Shown: piece by piece, positions 27,642-37,160 of the stretch
How positions within the stretch are numbered: the first letter of the stretch is position 1
Layout of the letters: every line of letters begins with the position of its first letter
Source: Nitrosomonas sp.
GTDB lineage: Bacteria; Pseudomonadota; Gammaproteobacteria; Burkholderiales; Nitrosomonadaceae
DNA length: 64,000 nucleotides
NCBI GenBank assembly: GCA_016703745.1
Contig: JADJBK010000006.1
Location: 124,001 to 188,000 of the forward strand
Direction: 5' to 3'
The notes under the pieces: model-generated
The model's input: the letters and a program-made list of their open reading frames with translations, nothing else
What the model was told of the DNA's origin: nothing
The model's database searches: none
Translations under genes and position numbers: made by a program

Positions 27642-28187
27642 TCAGAGCAGCTCGCGGATAATTTCTTCGATCTGTTTCTTTTTGATACGGCCAAGATGAG
27701 TGTTGATAATGTTGCCACTCCGGTCAATAGTTGCCGTAAAAGGCAAAGCCCCTTGCGGATTACCCATGGCTTCCGCAAGAGTAAACGCATCGAACTCCCC
27801 GACCACTATCGGATAATTGATCCCGAATTCCTCACTGAAAGCAGCTACCTTTTGGGTGTCATCAACGGCGATACCGACTACTATAATTCCTTGGTCGCGG
27901 TAACTGGCATAGGTATCGATCAGTTCCGGAATTTCGTCACGGCAGGGCGCACACCAAGTCGCCCAAAAATTGGCCACAATAATTTTCCCCCGCCATTGCT
28001 CACCCGGCTGGACAACTCCAGCTACGTCAGTTAACGCGGCATTAAAGAATGCTTCCGCACCTTCCTGCTTCTGTTCACTGGTCATATACAGACTATTGTT
28101 AATCTGCCTGGATTTATAGGCAAAGCCGGCTGCCAGTGACAAAATGGCAACCACGACATAAAACGAAAACTTGCTCGGTAGGGTCAT
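27642..28187 (-). CDS. TlpA/ResA-family thiol-disulfide oxidoreductase
   Basis: A 181-residue membrane-anchored thioredoxin-like protein. An N-terminal helix (FYVVVAILSLAAGFAY) places the catalytic domain in the periplasm. The active site is WATWCAPCRDEIPEL, followed by the cis-proline region ALPFTATID. Such proteins keep cytochrome c haem-site cysteines reduced. The dsbD gene 45 bp upstream on the same strand could supply electrons. Convergent with ovoB, with only 10 bp between the stops. Confidence 0.9.
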   Translation of the reverse strand: MTLPSKFSFYVVVAILSLAAGFAYKSRQINNSLYMTSEQKQEGAEAFFNAALTDVAGVVQPGEQWRGKIIVANFWATWCAPCRDEIPELIDTYASYRDQGIIVVGIAVDDTQKVAAFSEEFGINYPIVVGEFDAFTLAEAMGNPQGALPFTATIDRSGNIINTHLGRIKKKQIEEIIRELL

Positions 28188-28232
28188 ATTTGAACCACAA
28201 AAATTGGAACAACAGAAGATAAAAAAGAAAGA

Positions 28233-30215
28233 TCAGATCAGGACTGCGTTGAGCACGGTCAAAAAATCATCCTGGTTCAGATAGCCAATAACTCGAATTC
28301 TGGGGATTTCCTGGCCGATCCGGTCAAAAAACAGCAACCCAGGTGGACCGAAAAGATTAAAGCGTTTGAGTAATTCTAAATCATCCTGATCGCCTGCGGT
28401 CACGTCAATTTTTACCAGTGCAACATCCTGGAGGCGTGCCTGGATTCGGGGATCACTAAAGGTGAAGCGCTCCATTTCCTTGCAGGAGACGCACCAATCG
28501 GCATAGAAGTCGATCATGACGTGACGTCCACGGGATTGCTCAATGAATTCATTCAGTTCTGAAACAGTTTTGATTTTTTTGAATGGTAACTGTTTGTTTT
28601 TCCCCCCTTCTGCATATTGAGCATCAGCGTTGCTGGATATAAAATTAAAATTCGACAGAGGCTGCAATACATCCCGGCTACCGGAGAGCACGCCAATCAG
28701 GATAGCCACGCCAGTTAACAGCGAAATCACCCCCACACCTTTTAGGAATTTTTTAAATCCGTTTGTCTGTGCAGGAAGTGGATCGAGAGCATGCAGGTAG
28801 ATTGCAGAAATGATCAGTAGTGCTGCCCATAGCAGCATATGCACTACCTCGGAAATCACGGGTGAAATCAGCCAGATTGCAACGGCGAGCAATAATACGC
28901 CAAAAAACTGTTTGATGGATTCCATCCAGCCGCCAGAACGCGGCAACAGAGCTCCGGCAGAAATGCCCAGCAGCAGTAGCGGCACACCCATCCCAAGCGC
29001 CATGACAAACAGGGCAGACCCTCCCAATATCAGATCGCGCGTTTGGCTGATATAAAGCAATGCGCCAGCTAACGGTGCAGCGACACAAGGGCCGACAATC
29101 AGAGCGGATAATGCGCCCATGCCAAATACGCTGGTTAGATGCCCTCCCTTTAGCTGTCCTGTTTCGGCTGTTAATTTATTTTGAAGTGACGACGGTAACT
29201 GCAACTCATAAAAACCAAACATGGAAAAAGACAGCAGTACAAATATGAGAGCGAATGTACCCAGCACCCAGGTGTTTTGCAGTGCGGCCGACAACATTGA
29301 GCCAGACAGTCCTGCTATTGCTCCAATGATGGCGTACGTAATCGACATACCTAATACGTAAGCCAGCGATAGAATAAATCCACGCATTTTTGAGAGATGC
29401 TGTCCCTTGCTGGCAATGATGCTGGACAAAATTGGAAACATCGGAAACACACACGGTGTAAAAGCCAGCAACAGGCCAATTACAAAAAAGCCACTTAAAA
29501 TCAGCCAGTAATTACCACTGGCAAACATCTGCTCAATTTTATAGGTTTCTGTCTCGAAAATTGGAGCAGATGACGAGAATGCGGGAGTTTGAAACAGCTG
29601 TGAAGTCGCATCATTTTTGGCTGATGCAAAGGCATCCGGACTGATTGCTCCGGCGATGGCATCGATTGCAGCCAAGGCGGCGGGTAAAACAAGTTTATTG
29701 GTTTTATTGATGGGGGCGTAGCAGACACCTACCGGTTCATTGCAGCCTTGATAAGTAGCTGCAAGCGCTAATTCATTCGTTTTGGCTTCATCATCACGCC
29801 CCAGTGAAATAATTACCTGTAGAGGTTGATAATAAACTTCAGTTTGTCCAAAAGTCAGGTCTTCCTTGATTTTCCCTGCTGGTAGCGCGATCTTTTCAAT
29901 CCAAATTCCTTTACTATTGGATTCAAAGGTTATCTTATCCCGATAAAGATAATAATTTTTAGCTGGTGTCAGGTGGGCAATTATCGTATTGGCATCACGT
30001 ACTTCCAATGACAGCTTGAAGGCATCATCGGGTGGCAGTAATTCCTGTTGTGCTTCGCCAAAACTTGCTCCCAGTTTTTCGAGAACTGACAAGAAATTTG
30101 AGGATTTTTTTTCTTCCGCGAAAGTGCAGGTGTTGGCAAAACACAGTAAAATAATAAAAATTATTTTTAACCAATACATGTGATCTATTAACCGGTTATC
30201 CGTTATTTGTTTCAT
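28233..30215 (-). CDS. dsbD: Thiol:disulfide interchange protein DsbD
   Basis: An inner-membrane electron carrier of 660 residues (648 if ATG 30179 is used). It has a signal peptide (IIFIILLCFANTCTFA), an N-terminal immunoglobulin-like domain with CNEPVGVCYAP, eight transmembrane helices with the paired cysteines in FTPCVFPMFPI and VGPCVAAPLAG, and a C-terminal thioredoxin domain with DWCVSCKEME. The order is that of the full three-module DsbD. ATG 30215 overlaps cutA by 20 bp and ATG 30179 does not; neither has a strong ribosome-binding site. Confidence 0.95.
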   Translation of the reverse strand: MKQITDNRLIDHMYWLKIIFIILLCFANTCTFAEEKKSSNFLSVLEKLGASFGEAQQELLPPDDAFKLSLEVRDANTIIAHLTPAKNYYLYRDKITFESNSKGIWIEKIALPAGKIKEDLTFGQTEVYYQPLQVIISLGRDDEAKTNELALAATYQGCNEPVGVCYAPINKTNKLVLPAALAAIDAIAGAISPDAFASAKNDATSQLFQTPAFSSSAPIFETETYKIEQMFASGNYWLILSGFFVIGLLLAFTPCVFPMFPILSSIIASKGQHLSKMRGFILSLAYVLGMSITYAIIGAIAGLSGSMLSAALQNTWVLGTFALIFVLLSFSMFGFYELQLPSSLQNKLTAETGQLKGGHLTSVFGMGALSALIVGPCVAAPLAGALLYISQTRDLILGGSALFVMALGMGVPLLLLGISAGALLPRSGGWMESIKQFFGVLLLAVAIWLISPVISEVVHMLLWAALLIISAIYLHALDPLPAQTNGFKKFLKGVGVISLLTGVAILIGVLSGSRDVLQPLSNFNFISSNADAQYAEGGKNKQLPFKKIKTVSELNEFIEQSRGRHVMIDFYADWCVSCKEMERFTFSDPRIQARLQDVALVKIDVTAGDQDDLELLKRFNLFGPPGLLFFDRIGQEIPRIRVIGYLNQDDFLTVLNAVLI

Positions 30216-30537
30216 TAATAACCCATTGTGAATAAGCAGGCGACGCCTTATCGAATTGGACTGCCAGGATTTCGGGGAGTTCGTAAGGGTGCAGCGCCTT
30301 GATAGTTTTCTCGACTGCGCTGTAGTGCCGTGTAGTAGTTTTAATCATGACGGGAACTTCTTCTGTTTCTCTAAGCTGACTTTGCCAGCGATAAAGCGAA
30401 CGGCAGACAGGAAAAATATTGACACACGCAACCAATCGATCACCAATCAGACTTTCTGCTAATACCTTTGCGCTCGCTGCGTCTGGATAGTTTGTCAAGA
30501 TCATAAGCGATTGCGACACTCCGGTTTTCTCAGACAT
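30196..30537 (-). CDS. cutA: Divalent-cation tolerance protein CutA
   Basis: A small trimeric cytosolic protein of 113 residues with the family motifs VACVNIFPVCRSLYRWQ, EVPVMIKTT and HPYELPEILAVQ. cutA directly before dsbD is a conserved arrangement (cutA-dsbD). Its function in copper tolerance is debated. Confidence 0.94.
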   Translation of the reverse strand: MSEKTGVSQSLMILTNYPDAASAKVLAESLIGDRLVACVNIFPVCRSLYRWQSQLRETEEVPVMIKTTTRHYSAVEKTIKALHPYELPEILAVQFDKASPAYSQWVINETNNG

Positions 30538-30688
30538 CTATGCGTACCCCTCGATGTTAAAAGATTGTATGTTATTCTATTGTAAACCTAATCAATAAAA
30601 TTGAGAAACATTGCCAATACACATGGTTAATCATGTTGTTAGTTTGGCTGTAAAGTTTTTTTGCTTCTAAACTGCTTCTAAAAACCTC

Positions 30689-30880
30689 ATGAGAAATCTT
30701 TTCCTGTTTCTGCAATTGCTCACCATCATATTTCCAGTTGGTGTTTTTTTTACTTATATCATTATGGATGAAGGTGATCAGTTCACCTTTGAGCACTATC
30801 TGGTGACAGCATTGAGCGCCTTTCCATTCTTTATGTCGCTTTTAATCAGATTTTTTTTATCAGGCTTTGAGGATAAATAA
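30689..30880 (+). CDS. Small membrane protein of unknown function
   Basis: A 63-residue ORF that is almost entirely two hydrophobic helices (LFLFLQLLTIIFPVGVFFTY and TALSAFPFFMSLLIRFFL), separated by an acidic loop (DEGDQFTFEHY). No ribosome-binding site is obvious before the ATG. It lies 48 bp before the SH3 protein gene on the same strand. I do not recognise a family. The opposite-strand ORF here has no support. Confidence 0.45.
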   Translation: MRNLFLFLQLLTIIFPVGVFFTYIIMDEGDQFTFEHYLVTALSAFPFFMSLLIRFFLSGFEDK

Positions 30881-30928
30881 ATTTTTTGAAGGTTAAGTTA
30901 TGCTGCAGTTGTTATTTATTTCATCACT

Positions 30929-31618
30929 ATGACAATCAATAAAGAATTGAGCCTGTATCAACTTGTCTTGATTTTTCTGCTGTTAGCGTTGACATTGACA
31001 GCACGTGCCGAGAAACGTTATGCCAGTGACCAGGTTGAAGTGTTGTTGCGCACAGGACCGAGTCAACAACATGCCATCGTGCGCATGCTCAAAAGTGGTG
31101 ATGGAGTGGAGGTGCTGGAGCATGACAAAGCCAAGGGGTATAGCAGGGTGAAATCAAAAAGTGGTTCAGAGGGCTGGGTGTTAAGCAGGCACCTGATGAA
31201 AGAACAATCAGCGCGGGAGCTGCTGGAAAATCTGAGTTTACAACTATCTGGCGCGGAGGGAAGAGTGGACGGCCCAGGGGCGCAGGCTAGTCTGATCAAA
31301 CTGGAATTTGAGACGTTATCCAAACAGGTTGTCGCTGTGGAAAAAGATAATCAGCTTCTCCAGGAGGAACTGGCCAATATCAAACAAACTGCCGCTAATG
31401 CCATTGCCCTGGAAAGCCAGCACCAGGAAATACAACAGCAGAACACGGTAATGGGAGCAAAACTCGCGGAACTTGAACAGGAAAATGCCACCCTCACCAG
31501 TCATATCCAGCGAGACTGGTTCTATGCTGGTGCGATTGTGCTGTTTTCTGGCCTGTTACTCGGGCTGCTTATTCCCCGCATTCAGTGGCGGAAGCGATCG
31601 CGTTTTAGTGATTTCTGA
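30929..31618 (+). CDS. SH3-domain protein with C-terminal membrane anchor (TIGR04211/YgiM type)
   Basis: A 229-residue envelope protein. It has a signal peptide (LVLIFLLLALTLTARA), a bacterial SH3 domain (VLLRTGPSQQHAIVRMLKSG to GSEGWVLSRHL), a long coiled coil (about residues 115-190) and one transmembrane helix (FYAGAIVLFSGLLLGLLIP) with a basic cytosolic tail. The layout matches the TIGR04211 family. Its role is unknown, although SH3 domains of this kind often bind cell wall. Confidence 0.9.
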   Translation: MTINKELSLYQLVLIFLLLALTLTARAEKRYASDQVEVLLRTGPSQQHAIVRMLKSGDGVEVLEHDKAKGYSRVKSKSGSEGWVLSRHLMKEQSARELLENLSLQLSGAEGRVDGPGAQASLIKLEFETLSKQVVAVEKDNQLLQEELANIKQTAANAIALESQHQEIQQQNTVMGAKLAELEQENATLTSHIQRDWFYAGAIVLFSGLLLGLLIPRIQWRKRSRFSDF

Positions 31619-31634
31619 AGTGATACACAGTCAA

Positions 31635-32513
31635 TTACTTAAGAATCAGCGTACTTGGGTGGTACACCCGAATGGAAAAGTGATTTTTGCTGCGTGATAC
31701 CCATCCGCGTACTTCGACGCGCTTGTTTAGAAAATGCGTTAGTGGGGGGAACAGCGCCAGGTCATTGTTAGCAATACGGATATCGATATTATTGCTGACG
31801 ATCAACCGACTGTAGCGTCTACTGCGTTCCACCTTAATGATTTTGGCGTGATAGCGCTGCCAACCGGCGGGTTTCTCAGTCAATCTGGCGAGTGGGCGAG
31901 GTGTGTAATGCGCCATTGCCCAGATACCTATTTGTCGTCTCTCGGCCTGCTGTTGCGCCCTGATCATCACATCGGCATAGCGAATATTGGGAGGGATAAT
32001 CGCAACGGTGGCTAAACCATTCGCCACAAGCGAAAGATTGATATGTTCACCACTGGCTAAATGAAGATGGGCGAGTTTGCGCTGGTAATGATCCTGCTGC
32101 TGTTGATCATATTCCAGGTAGACATGACGTCCCTGCAGTTTGTCGCGCAGCCAGTTCTTCGCCTGAATACCGCCTGGTTCGCCAGTACGGTTGCGACTGT
32201 CAATTTCAGGTGCATTGATTCCCAGTAATCTGACGCGTTTGCCACCTTCCAAAGTGACCGTGTCGCCATCAATTACCCTGACCACCTGGTAGGCAATCCG
32301 CGAGGGCCGGGAATCTAGCTTTAGTGTTCGGGCAGTAGGGGTTGGTGCATCTGAATAGGTGACATTACCTTCGGCATCCTGTGTACGGTAGATCGTATTT
32401 GCCAGACCCGGTGAAGTTGACAGCAGAACAACGATCAGGCAGATCAACCATCGATTCATCCATATCGTTGCCGGTGAGACCGGATGGTTCTTGCATGATC
32501 TGCTAAAATGCAT
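31635..32513 (-). CDS. Exported thermonuclease-family protein with DUF4124-like N-terminus
   Basis: A 292-residue protein with a signal peptide (WLICLIVVLLSTSPGLA) if ATG 32456 (MNRWLIC) is the start. A short DUF4124-like region (TIYRTQDAEGNVTYSDAPTP) precedes a staphylococcal-nuclease domain (VVRVIDGDTVTLEGGKRVRLLGINAPEID). The C-terminal third (HAKIIKVERSRRYSRLIVSN) resembles an OB-fold add-on. It probably cleaves nucleic acid in the periplasm. Convergent with the SH3 gene. Confidence 0.85.
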   Translation of the reverse strand: MHFSRSCKNHPVSPATIWMNRWLICLIVVLLSTSPGLANTIYRTQDAEGNVTYSDAPTPTARTLKLDSRPSRIAYQVVRVIDGDTVTLEGGKRVRLLGINAPEIDSRNRTGEPGGIQAKNWLRDKLQGRHVYLEYDQQQQDHYQRKLAHLHLASGEHINLSLVANGLATVAIIPPNIRYADVMIRAQQQAERRQIGIWAMAHYTPRPLARLTEKPAGWQRYHAKIIKVERSRRYSRLIVSNNIDIRIANNDLALFPPLTHFLNKRVEVRGWVSRSKNHFSIRVYHPSTLILK

Positions 32514-32558
32514 TTTACGATTCCGCTAACTTAATTTTTGTGATGATAGAAATCTGTT

Positions 32559-34007
32559 ATGGGAATTGACCAGGCCATCGATACCGCTTTCGGACCGTTG
32601 TCCTACATCGTTTCCTCAGTCGTACTTTTCAGCGTGTCCGTAATGGGCATGGAAATTCAGCTTGTATTGCTGTGGTTAGTAGCGGCTGCACTTTTTTTCA
32701 CATTGTATCTGGGTTTTGCCAATGTTCGTTATTTTGTACATGCAGTCCGCCTGCTGTGTGATACCCATGGCAACAAAAATACAGATGGGGAAATCAGCCG
32801 TTTCGAAGCGTTGATGACTTCGCTCTCCGGTACGGTAGGACTGGGCAACATTGCCGGCGTAGCTGTTGCTATCTCGGTGGGTGGGCCGGGTGCGGCATTC
32901 TGGATGGCGGTTATGGGCGTATTTAGCATGTCAACCAAGCTGATTGAGGTTTCGCTTGGTATCAAATACCGTCAGCATGGTTCTAAACGCCACCCTGAAA
33001 AAATATCGGGCGGGCCGATGTATTATCTGCGAAGCGCTTTTGACCGCCACGGTTATCCACGTCTGGGTAGTTTTATGGCCGCCGCATTCGCTGTCTGCTG
33101 CATTGGCGGTACACTGGGCGCAGGTGGCCTCTTCCAAGTCAACCAGGCCTACCATCAGGCACTGATTATTACGGGAGGTAACACTGGGTTTCTGGCAAAT
33201 CATGGCTGGTTATTTGGATTAATCACTGCGATACTGGTTGGCATGGTTATACTGGGTGGTATTCAGTGGATTGCGGCAGTTGCTGGTCGGATTGTTCCAT
33301 TGATGGCGATTACCTATATTTTGATGGGCTGCACAGTGATTGGCATGCACATTGAAGCAGTTCCTGCGGCATTGCAGACTATTATTGAAATGGCGCTATA
33401 TCCGCAGGCGGGGATGGGTGCCTTGTTGGGTGCGCTGCTGATTGGTGTGCAGCGCGCTTCTTTTTCTAATGAAGCTGGTTTGGGCTCTTCAGCCATTGCC
33501 CATTCATCAGTCAAAACGAATGAGCCCGTCAGTCAGGGAATCGTTGGCATGCTGGGGCCGTTCATCGATACAGTCGTTATTTGCTCGATTACCTCGCTTG
33601 TCATTGTCATCTCTGATACTTATATTGAAGGTAACGGCATGGAAGGGGTTGCACTGACTTCCAGAGCGTTTGCTACTGGGTTGACGGGGTTTCCCTATGT
33701 GCTGGCGGCAACTGTTTTTCTATTTGCTTATTCAACCATGATTTCCTGGTCGTATTACGGTCTGAAATGTGTTACCTATCTGTTTGGTGAGCGTGAGTAT
33801 ATCGAGGTAATTTATAAGATACTGTTTTGCCTTGCAATTGTTGTCGGCGCTTCTGCTGAACTATCCAATATTATGATGTTCACGGATTCCATGGTGCTGG
33901 CAATGTCCGTACCCAATATTATCGGTCTTTTTATGCTGGCACCTGAAATCAAGCAGGATTTGAAAGCATATATACTACGCCACAAGAACGGAATATTGCA
34001 TGTATAG
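32559..34007 (+). CDS. Sodium:alanine/glycine symporter (AGCS family)
   Basis: An inner-membrane secondary transporter of 482 residues with ten or more helices. Family signatures are visible: FEALMTSLSGTVGLGNIAGVA, GPGAAFWM, ISGGPMYYL and RASFSNEAGLGSSAIAHSSVKT. It takes up small neutral amino acids with sodium. It stands alone between the nuclease gene and mlaF. Confidence 0.93.
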   Translation: MGIDQAIDTAFGPLSYIVSSVVLFSVSVMGMEIQLVLLWLVAAALFFTLYLGFANVRYFVHAVRLLCDTHGNKNTDGEISRFEALMTSLSGTVGLGNIAGVAVAISVGGPGAAFWMAVMGVFSMSTKLIEVSLGIKYRQHGSKRHPEKISGGPMYYLRSAFDRHGYPRLGSFMAAAFAVCCIGGTLGAGGLFQVNQAYHQALIITGGNTGFLANHGWLFGLITAILVGMVILGGIQWIAAVAGRIVPLMAITYILMGCTVIGMHIEAVPAALQTIIEMALYPQAGMGALLGALLIGVQRASFSNEAGLGSSAIAHSSVKTNEPVSQGIVGMLGPFIDTVVICSITSLVIVISDTYIEGNGMEGVALTSRAFATGLTGFPYVLAATVFLFAYSTMISWSYYGLKCVTYLFGEREYIEVIYKILFCLAIVVGASAELSNIMMFTDSMVLAMSVPNIIGLFMLAPEIKQDLKAYILRHKNGILHV

Positions 34008-34057
34008 CGTTCACTGTTCGTGCAAGTAATCGGTTTGGCTCCATACATTTTATTCTA

Positions 34058-34873
34058 ATGATTTCTGCTGCCGAAAATATGCTGGTCAAGTTTGACGATG
34101 TCAGTTTTTCCTATGGGAACACACCCATTTTGAAAGGCGTCAATCTTGCGATTCCTCGCGGGCAAGTGATTGCCATTATGGGGGGGAGCGGATCAGGTAA
34201 AACCACCTTATTGCGTTTGATTGGCGGTGAAGCCCGACCGACTGCGGGCACAGTTCATGTTGCCGGTGAGATCGTACATGAACTTGACCGTAACGGACTG
34301 TTCAGACTGCGTCGTAAAATGGGAATGCTGTTCCAGTTCGGCGCGTTATTTACCGATTTGTCGGTATTCGATAACGTTGCTTTCCAGATGCGCGAGCATA
34401 CCGATTTGCCTGAAGATATGATCCGCGATCTGGTGCTGATGAAACTGCATGCCGTTGGTTTGCGTGGTGCACACCATCTTATGCCGACAGAACTTTCAGG
34501 TGGTATGGCTCGCCGAGTGGCGCTGGCGCGCTCGATTGCGCTCGATCCCATGCTGATGATGTTTGACGAGCCATTTACAGGGCTTGACCCCATTTCATTA
34601 GGTGTCATCGGTGGCCTGATCCGGCGGCTGACTGATGCGCTTGGCATGACTTCAATTCTGGTAACGCACGATGTGCAAGAGTCTCTGCAGATCGTTGATC
34701 ATGTCTATTTCCTGGCCGATGGTAAAATTGTCGCGCATGGCACGCCTGAGGAGGTAAGCCAATCTGCTACGCCATTCGTCCATCAATTCATTCATGGCGA
34801 AGTGGATGGCCCGGTGCCATTTCATTACCAGGCAAGAGCTTATGCTGATGATCTTGGAATTCGGCTGAAATGA
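34058..34873 (+). CDS. mlaF: Phospholipid transport ATPase MlaF
   Basis: An ABC ATPase of 271 residues with Walker A GGSGSGKTTLL, signature LSGGMARRVALARSIAL, Walker B MLMMFDEPFTGLDP and the switch histidine VTHD. It powers the MlaFEDB complex, which moves phospholipids between the inner membrane and MlaC. It is first in mlaF-E-D-C-B, 22 bp before mlaE. ATG 34079 is a possible shorter start. Confidence 0.95.
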   Translation: MISAAENMLVKFDDVSFSYGNTPILKGVNLAIPRGQVIAIMGGSGSGKTTLLRLIGGEARPTAGTVHVAGEIVHELDRNGLFRLRRKMGMLFQFGALFTDLSVFDNVAFQMREHTDLPEDMIRDLVLMKLHAVGLRGAHHLMPTELSGGMARRVALARSIALDPMLMMFDEPFTGLDPISLGVIGGLIRRLTDALGMTSILVTHDVQESLQIVDHVYFLADGKIVAHGTPEEVSQSATPFVHQFIHGEVDGPVPFHYQARAYADDLGIRLK

Positions 34874-34895
34874 GAATTAAATTGCGGGAATTATT

Positions 34896-35693
34896 TTGAT
34901 CAAGCGGGCTGCTGTCATTGTTCAGCGAATAGGACACCGAACGATTGACGGAATCTGGCGTCTGGGCGGCGCCAGCCACTTTATTTTGCTGGTTCTGCTC
35001 AAATCATGGACCAGCTTTGCGCGTCCCCGTCTGATTACACGTGAAATATATTATGCCGGGGTGATGTCGCTGGTCATCATTACAGTGTCGGGATTGTTCG
35101 TTGGGCTGGTGCTCGGCTTGCAAGGCTATGAGACCTTGCAGAAATTTGGCTCGGAATCTGCAGTAGGTACGCTGGTTGCGTTGTCATTAGTACGGGAACT
35201 GGGTCCCGTGGTTGCAGGATTGTTGTTTGCCAGTCGTGCAGGTTCGGCGATGACCGCAGAAATTGGCCTGATGAAAGCAACCGAGCAACTATCGGCAATG
35301 GGTATGATGGCGGTTGATCCCATCGCACGTGTAGTCGCGCCCAAATTCTGGGCGGGAGTTTTTTCTATGCCATTATTGGCTGCCATGTTCTCAGTCATGG
35401 GCGTGTTTGGCGGCTATCTGGTGACGGTCGTAGTGATCGGTGTGGATGAAGGATCATTCTGGTCACAGATGCAGAATGCGGTGGATTTTCGCTACGACAT
35501 CGTCAATGGGGTAATCAAGAGCTGCTGTTTTGGTGTGGTGATCACGGCTATAGCCGTATTTGAGGGGTTTGACGCTCCACCAACCGCAGAAGGTGTCTCA
35601 ATGGCGACGACCAGGACTGTCGTGACTTCTTCGCTGGCGATTCTGGGGCTTGATTTTGTATTGACGGCATTCATGTTCAGAGGAGTAGCTTGA
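34896..35693 (+). CDS. mlaE: Phospholipid transport permease MlaE
   Basis: A 265-residue permease with five to six transmembrane helices. The MlaE family segment FGSESAVGTLVALSLVRELG is followed by GLLFASRAGSAMTAEIGLMK. The frame opens at TTG 34896. No ATG start nearby would keep the N-terminal amphipathic helix. The stop overlaps the mlaD start (TGATG). Confidence 0.95.
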   Translation: MIKRAAVIVQRIGHRTIDGIWRLGGASHFILLVLLKSWTSFARPRLITREIYYAGVMSLVIITVSGLFVGLVLGLQGYETLQKFGSESAVGTLVALSLVRELGPVVAGLLFASRAGSAMTAEIGLMKATEQLSAMGMMAVDPIARVVAPKFWAGVFSMPLLAAMFSVMGVFGGYLVTVVVIGVDEGSFWSQMQNAVDFRYDIVNGVIKSCCFGVVITAIAVFEGFDAPPTAEGVSMATTRTVVTSSLAILGLDFVLTAFMFRGVA

Positions 35694-36151
35694 TGCAACG
35701 GACAGTAATGGATTTTTGGGTAGGCGTGTTCGTGATGGCAGGTATGGGTGCATTATTGATATTGGGTCTGAAGGTTGGTAATCTGACGAGCTATCAGAGT
35801 GAAGACAGTTACACGCTATTGGGTAATTTTGAAAATATTGGTGGACTGAAAATACGTGCACCAGTTAAAAGTGCCGGGGTGGTGGTAGGTCGAGTGACGC
35901 ATATCGAGTTCAGCCTGGAAACCTATGATGCGGTTGTTACTTTGAGCATGGATAGTCGCTACCGTTTTCCTAAAGATACCTTTGCCAGCATCCTAACATC
36001 GGGGCTATTAGGGGAACAATATGTTGGCCTGTTACCTGGTGGCGATGAAGACATGCTCAAAAATGGTGAGCGATTTATGAAAACCAATTCAGCAGTGGTG
36101 CTGGAAGAAATGATCGGGCGTTTTCTATTTAACAAGGCAGCTGGAGATTGA
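35693..36151 (+). CDS. mlaD: Phospholipid-binding protein MlaD
   Basis: An MCE-domain protein of 152 residues. One N-terminal helix (FWVGVFVMAGMGALLILGL) anchors it in the inner membrane. The MCE domain reads LLGNFENIGGLKIRAPVKSAGVVVGRV. It forms the hexameric ring of the Mla complex. ATG 35693 is preferred: AGAGGAG lies seven bases upstream. Confidence 0.95.
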   Translation: MQRTVMDFWVGVFVMAGMGALLILGLKVGNLTSYQSEDSYTLLGNFENIGGLKIRAPVKSAGVVVGRVTHIEFSLETYDAVVTLSMDSRYRFPKDTFASILTSGLLGEQYVGLLPGGDEDMLKNGERFMKTNSAVVLEEMIGRFLFNKAAGD

Positions 36152-36180
36152 CGTAATTCTTAATAATCAATTAATTAATT

Positions 36181-36795
36181 ATGAAACTATTTATAAAACT
36201 TCTACTATTAGTATTAATCATGCATGCCTTGCCCGTATTGAGTCAGGATGATATGCCTGACGGCATCATTCGGCGCACGGTAGATGAAGTAACGGAAATT
36301 CTTCGCAAGGATGACGGCATCAAGACTGGTGATCAGGATAGAATCCTGGCGCTGATCAAGGACAAAATTCTGCCTCATTTCAGCTTTCCCCGTATGACGC
36401 AACTGGCCATGGGAAGAAACTGGTCAAAAGCATCGGATGAGCAGAAAAAACTGTTGGTGAATGAGTTTCGTACTCTGCTGGTGCGCACCTACTCAAACTC
36501 GTTAACTAATTACCGTGATGCAGTCATAGAGATTGAGCAGACTATCATTGATCCCGCTTCCACTCGATCGACAGTCAAAGCAAAGGTCATTCAGGGGAGC
36601 GGACGGCAGCCGGTTCCAATCGACTATTCCATGGAAAAAACCACATCGGGGTGGAAAGTTTACGATGTAACCGTGGCAGGGGTTAGTTTAGTAACCAATT
36701 ATCGGGGTTCCTTCAATAGTCAGATCCGTGATAAAGGAATAGATGGCCTGATTGCAACCCTTTCAGAAAAAAACTTCTCGCTACTTGGGCAGTAG
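36181..36795 (+). CDS. mlaC: Periplasmic phospholipid shuttle MlaC
   Basis: A 204-residue MlaC/Ttg2D family protein with a signal peptide (LLLLVLIMHALPVLS). Motifs are FPRMTQLAMGRNWSKASDEQK, FRTLLVRTYSNSLTNY and the C-terminal GWKVYDVTVAGVSLVTNYRGSF. It carries lipids between the outer-membrane Mla complex and MlaFEDB. It is 29 bp after mlaD. Confidence 0.95.
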   Translation: MKLFIKLLLLVLIMHALPVLSQDDMPDGIIRRTVDEVTEILRKDDGIKTGDQDRILALIKDKILPHFSFPRMTQLAMGRNWSKASDEQKKLLVNEFRTLLVRTYSNSLTNYRDAVIEIEQTIIDPASTRSTVKAKVIQGSGRQPVPIDYSMEKTTSGWKVYDVTVAGVSLVTNYRGSFNSQIRDKGIDGLIATLSEKNFSLLGQ

Positions 36796-36814
36796 TTTTC
36801 CTACTCTGATCAGA

Positions 36815-37108
36815 ATGGAAAATATCATTTTTGAAAATAATCGGCTACGTGTTATTGGATCTGTAACATTTGCCAACGTAGCTGAGATAACTCGCGCTGG
36901 AATGACTGTTATCAATCAAATGGAATCTGTTGTTGACCTGGCGAAAGTTACGGAATTGGACTCCGCAGCGGTCAGTATGTTGCTGGCGTGGCTGCGGACT
37001 GCCCAGAAGAATGGTCAGCAACTTCGGCTGATCAACCTGCCGCAGAATCTGGTGAGCCTCATCAAACTGTATGATCTGACCGAATTGCTGCCGCTCGAAT
37101 TGGATTGA
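36815..37108 (+). CDS. mlaB: STAS-domain protein MlaB
   Basis: A 97-residue STAS protein (MENIIFENNRLRVIGSVTF) that binds MlaF and stabilises the complex. The conserved serine/threonine region is VVDLAKVTELDSAAVSMLLAW. ATG 36815 is chosen; the frame is open further upstream into mlaC, but that part shows no STAS similarity. Confidence 0.9.
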   Translation: MENIIFENNRLRVIGSVTFANVAEITRAGMTVINQMESVVDLAKVTELDSAAVSMLLAWLRTAQKNGQQLRLINLPQNLVSLIKLYDLTELLPLELD

Positions 37109-37160
37109 TTTTGTCAAAAATCTGCTATTTACTTATTTCGTCCTCGGATAATCTCATTCA

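Noticed and set aside
30572..30796. Minus-strand ORF of 74 residues opposite the small membrane protein
   Set aside because: Lysine- and serine-rich shadow frame without initiation signals; the plus-strand frame has coherent membrane helices.
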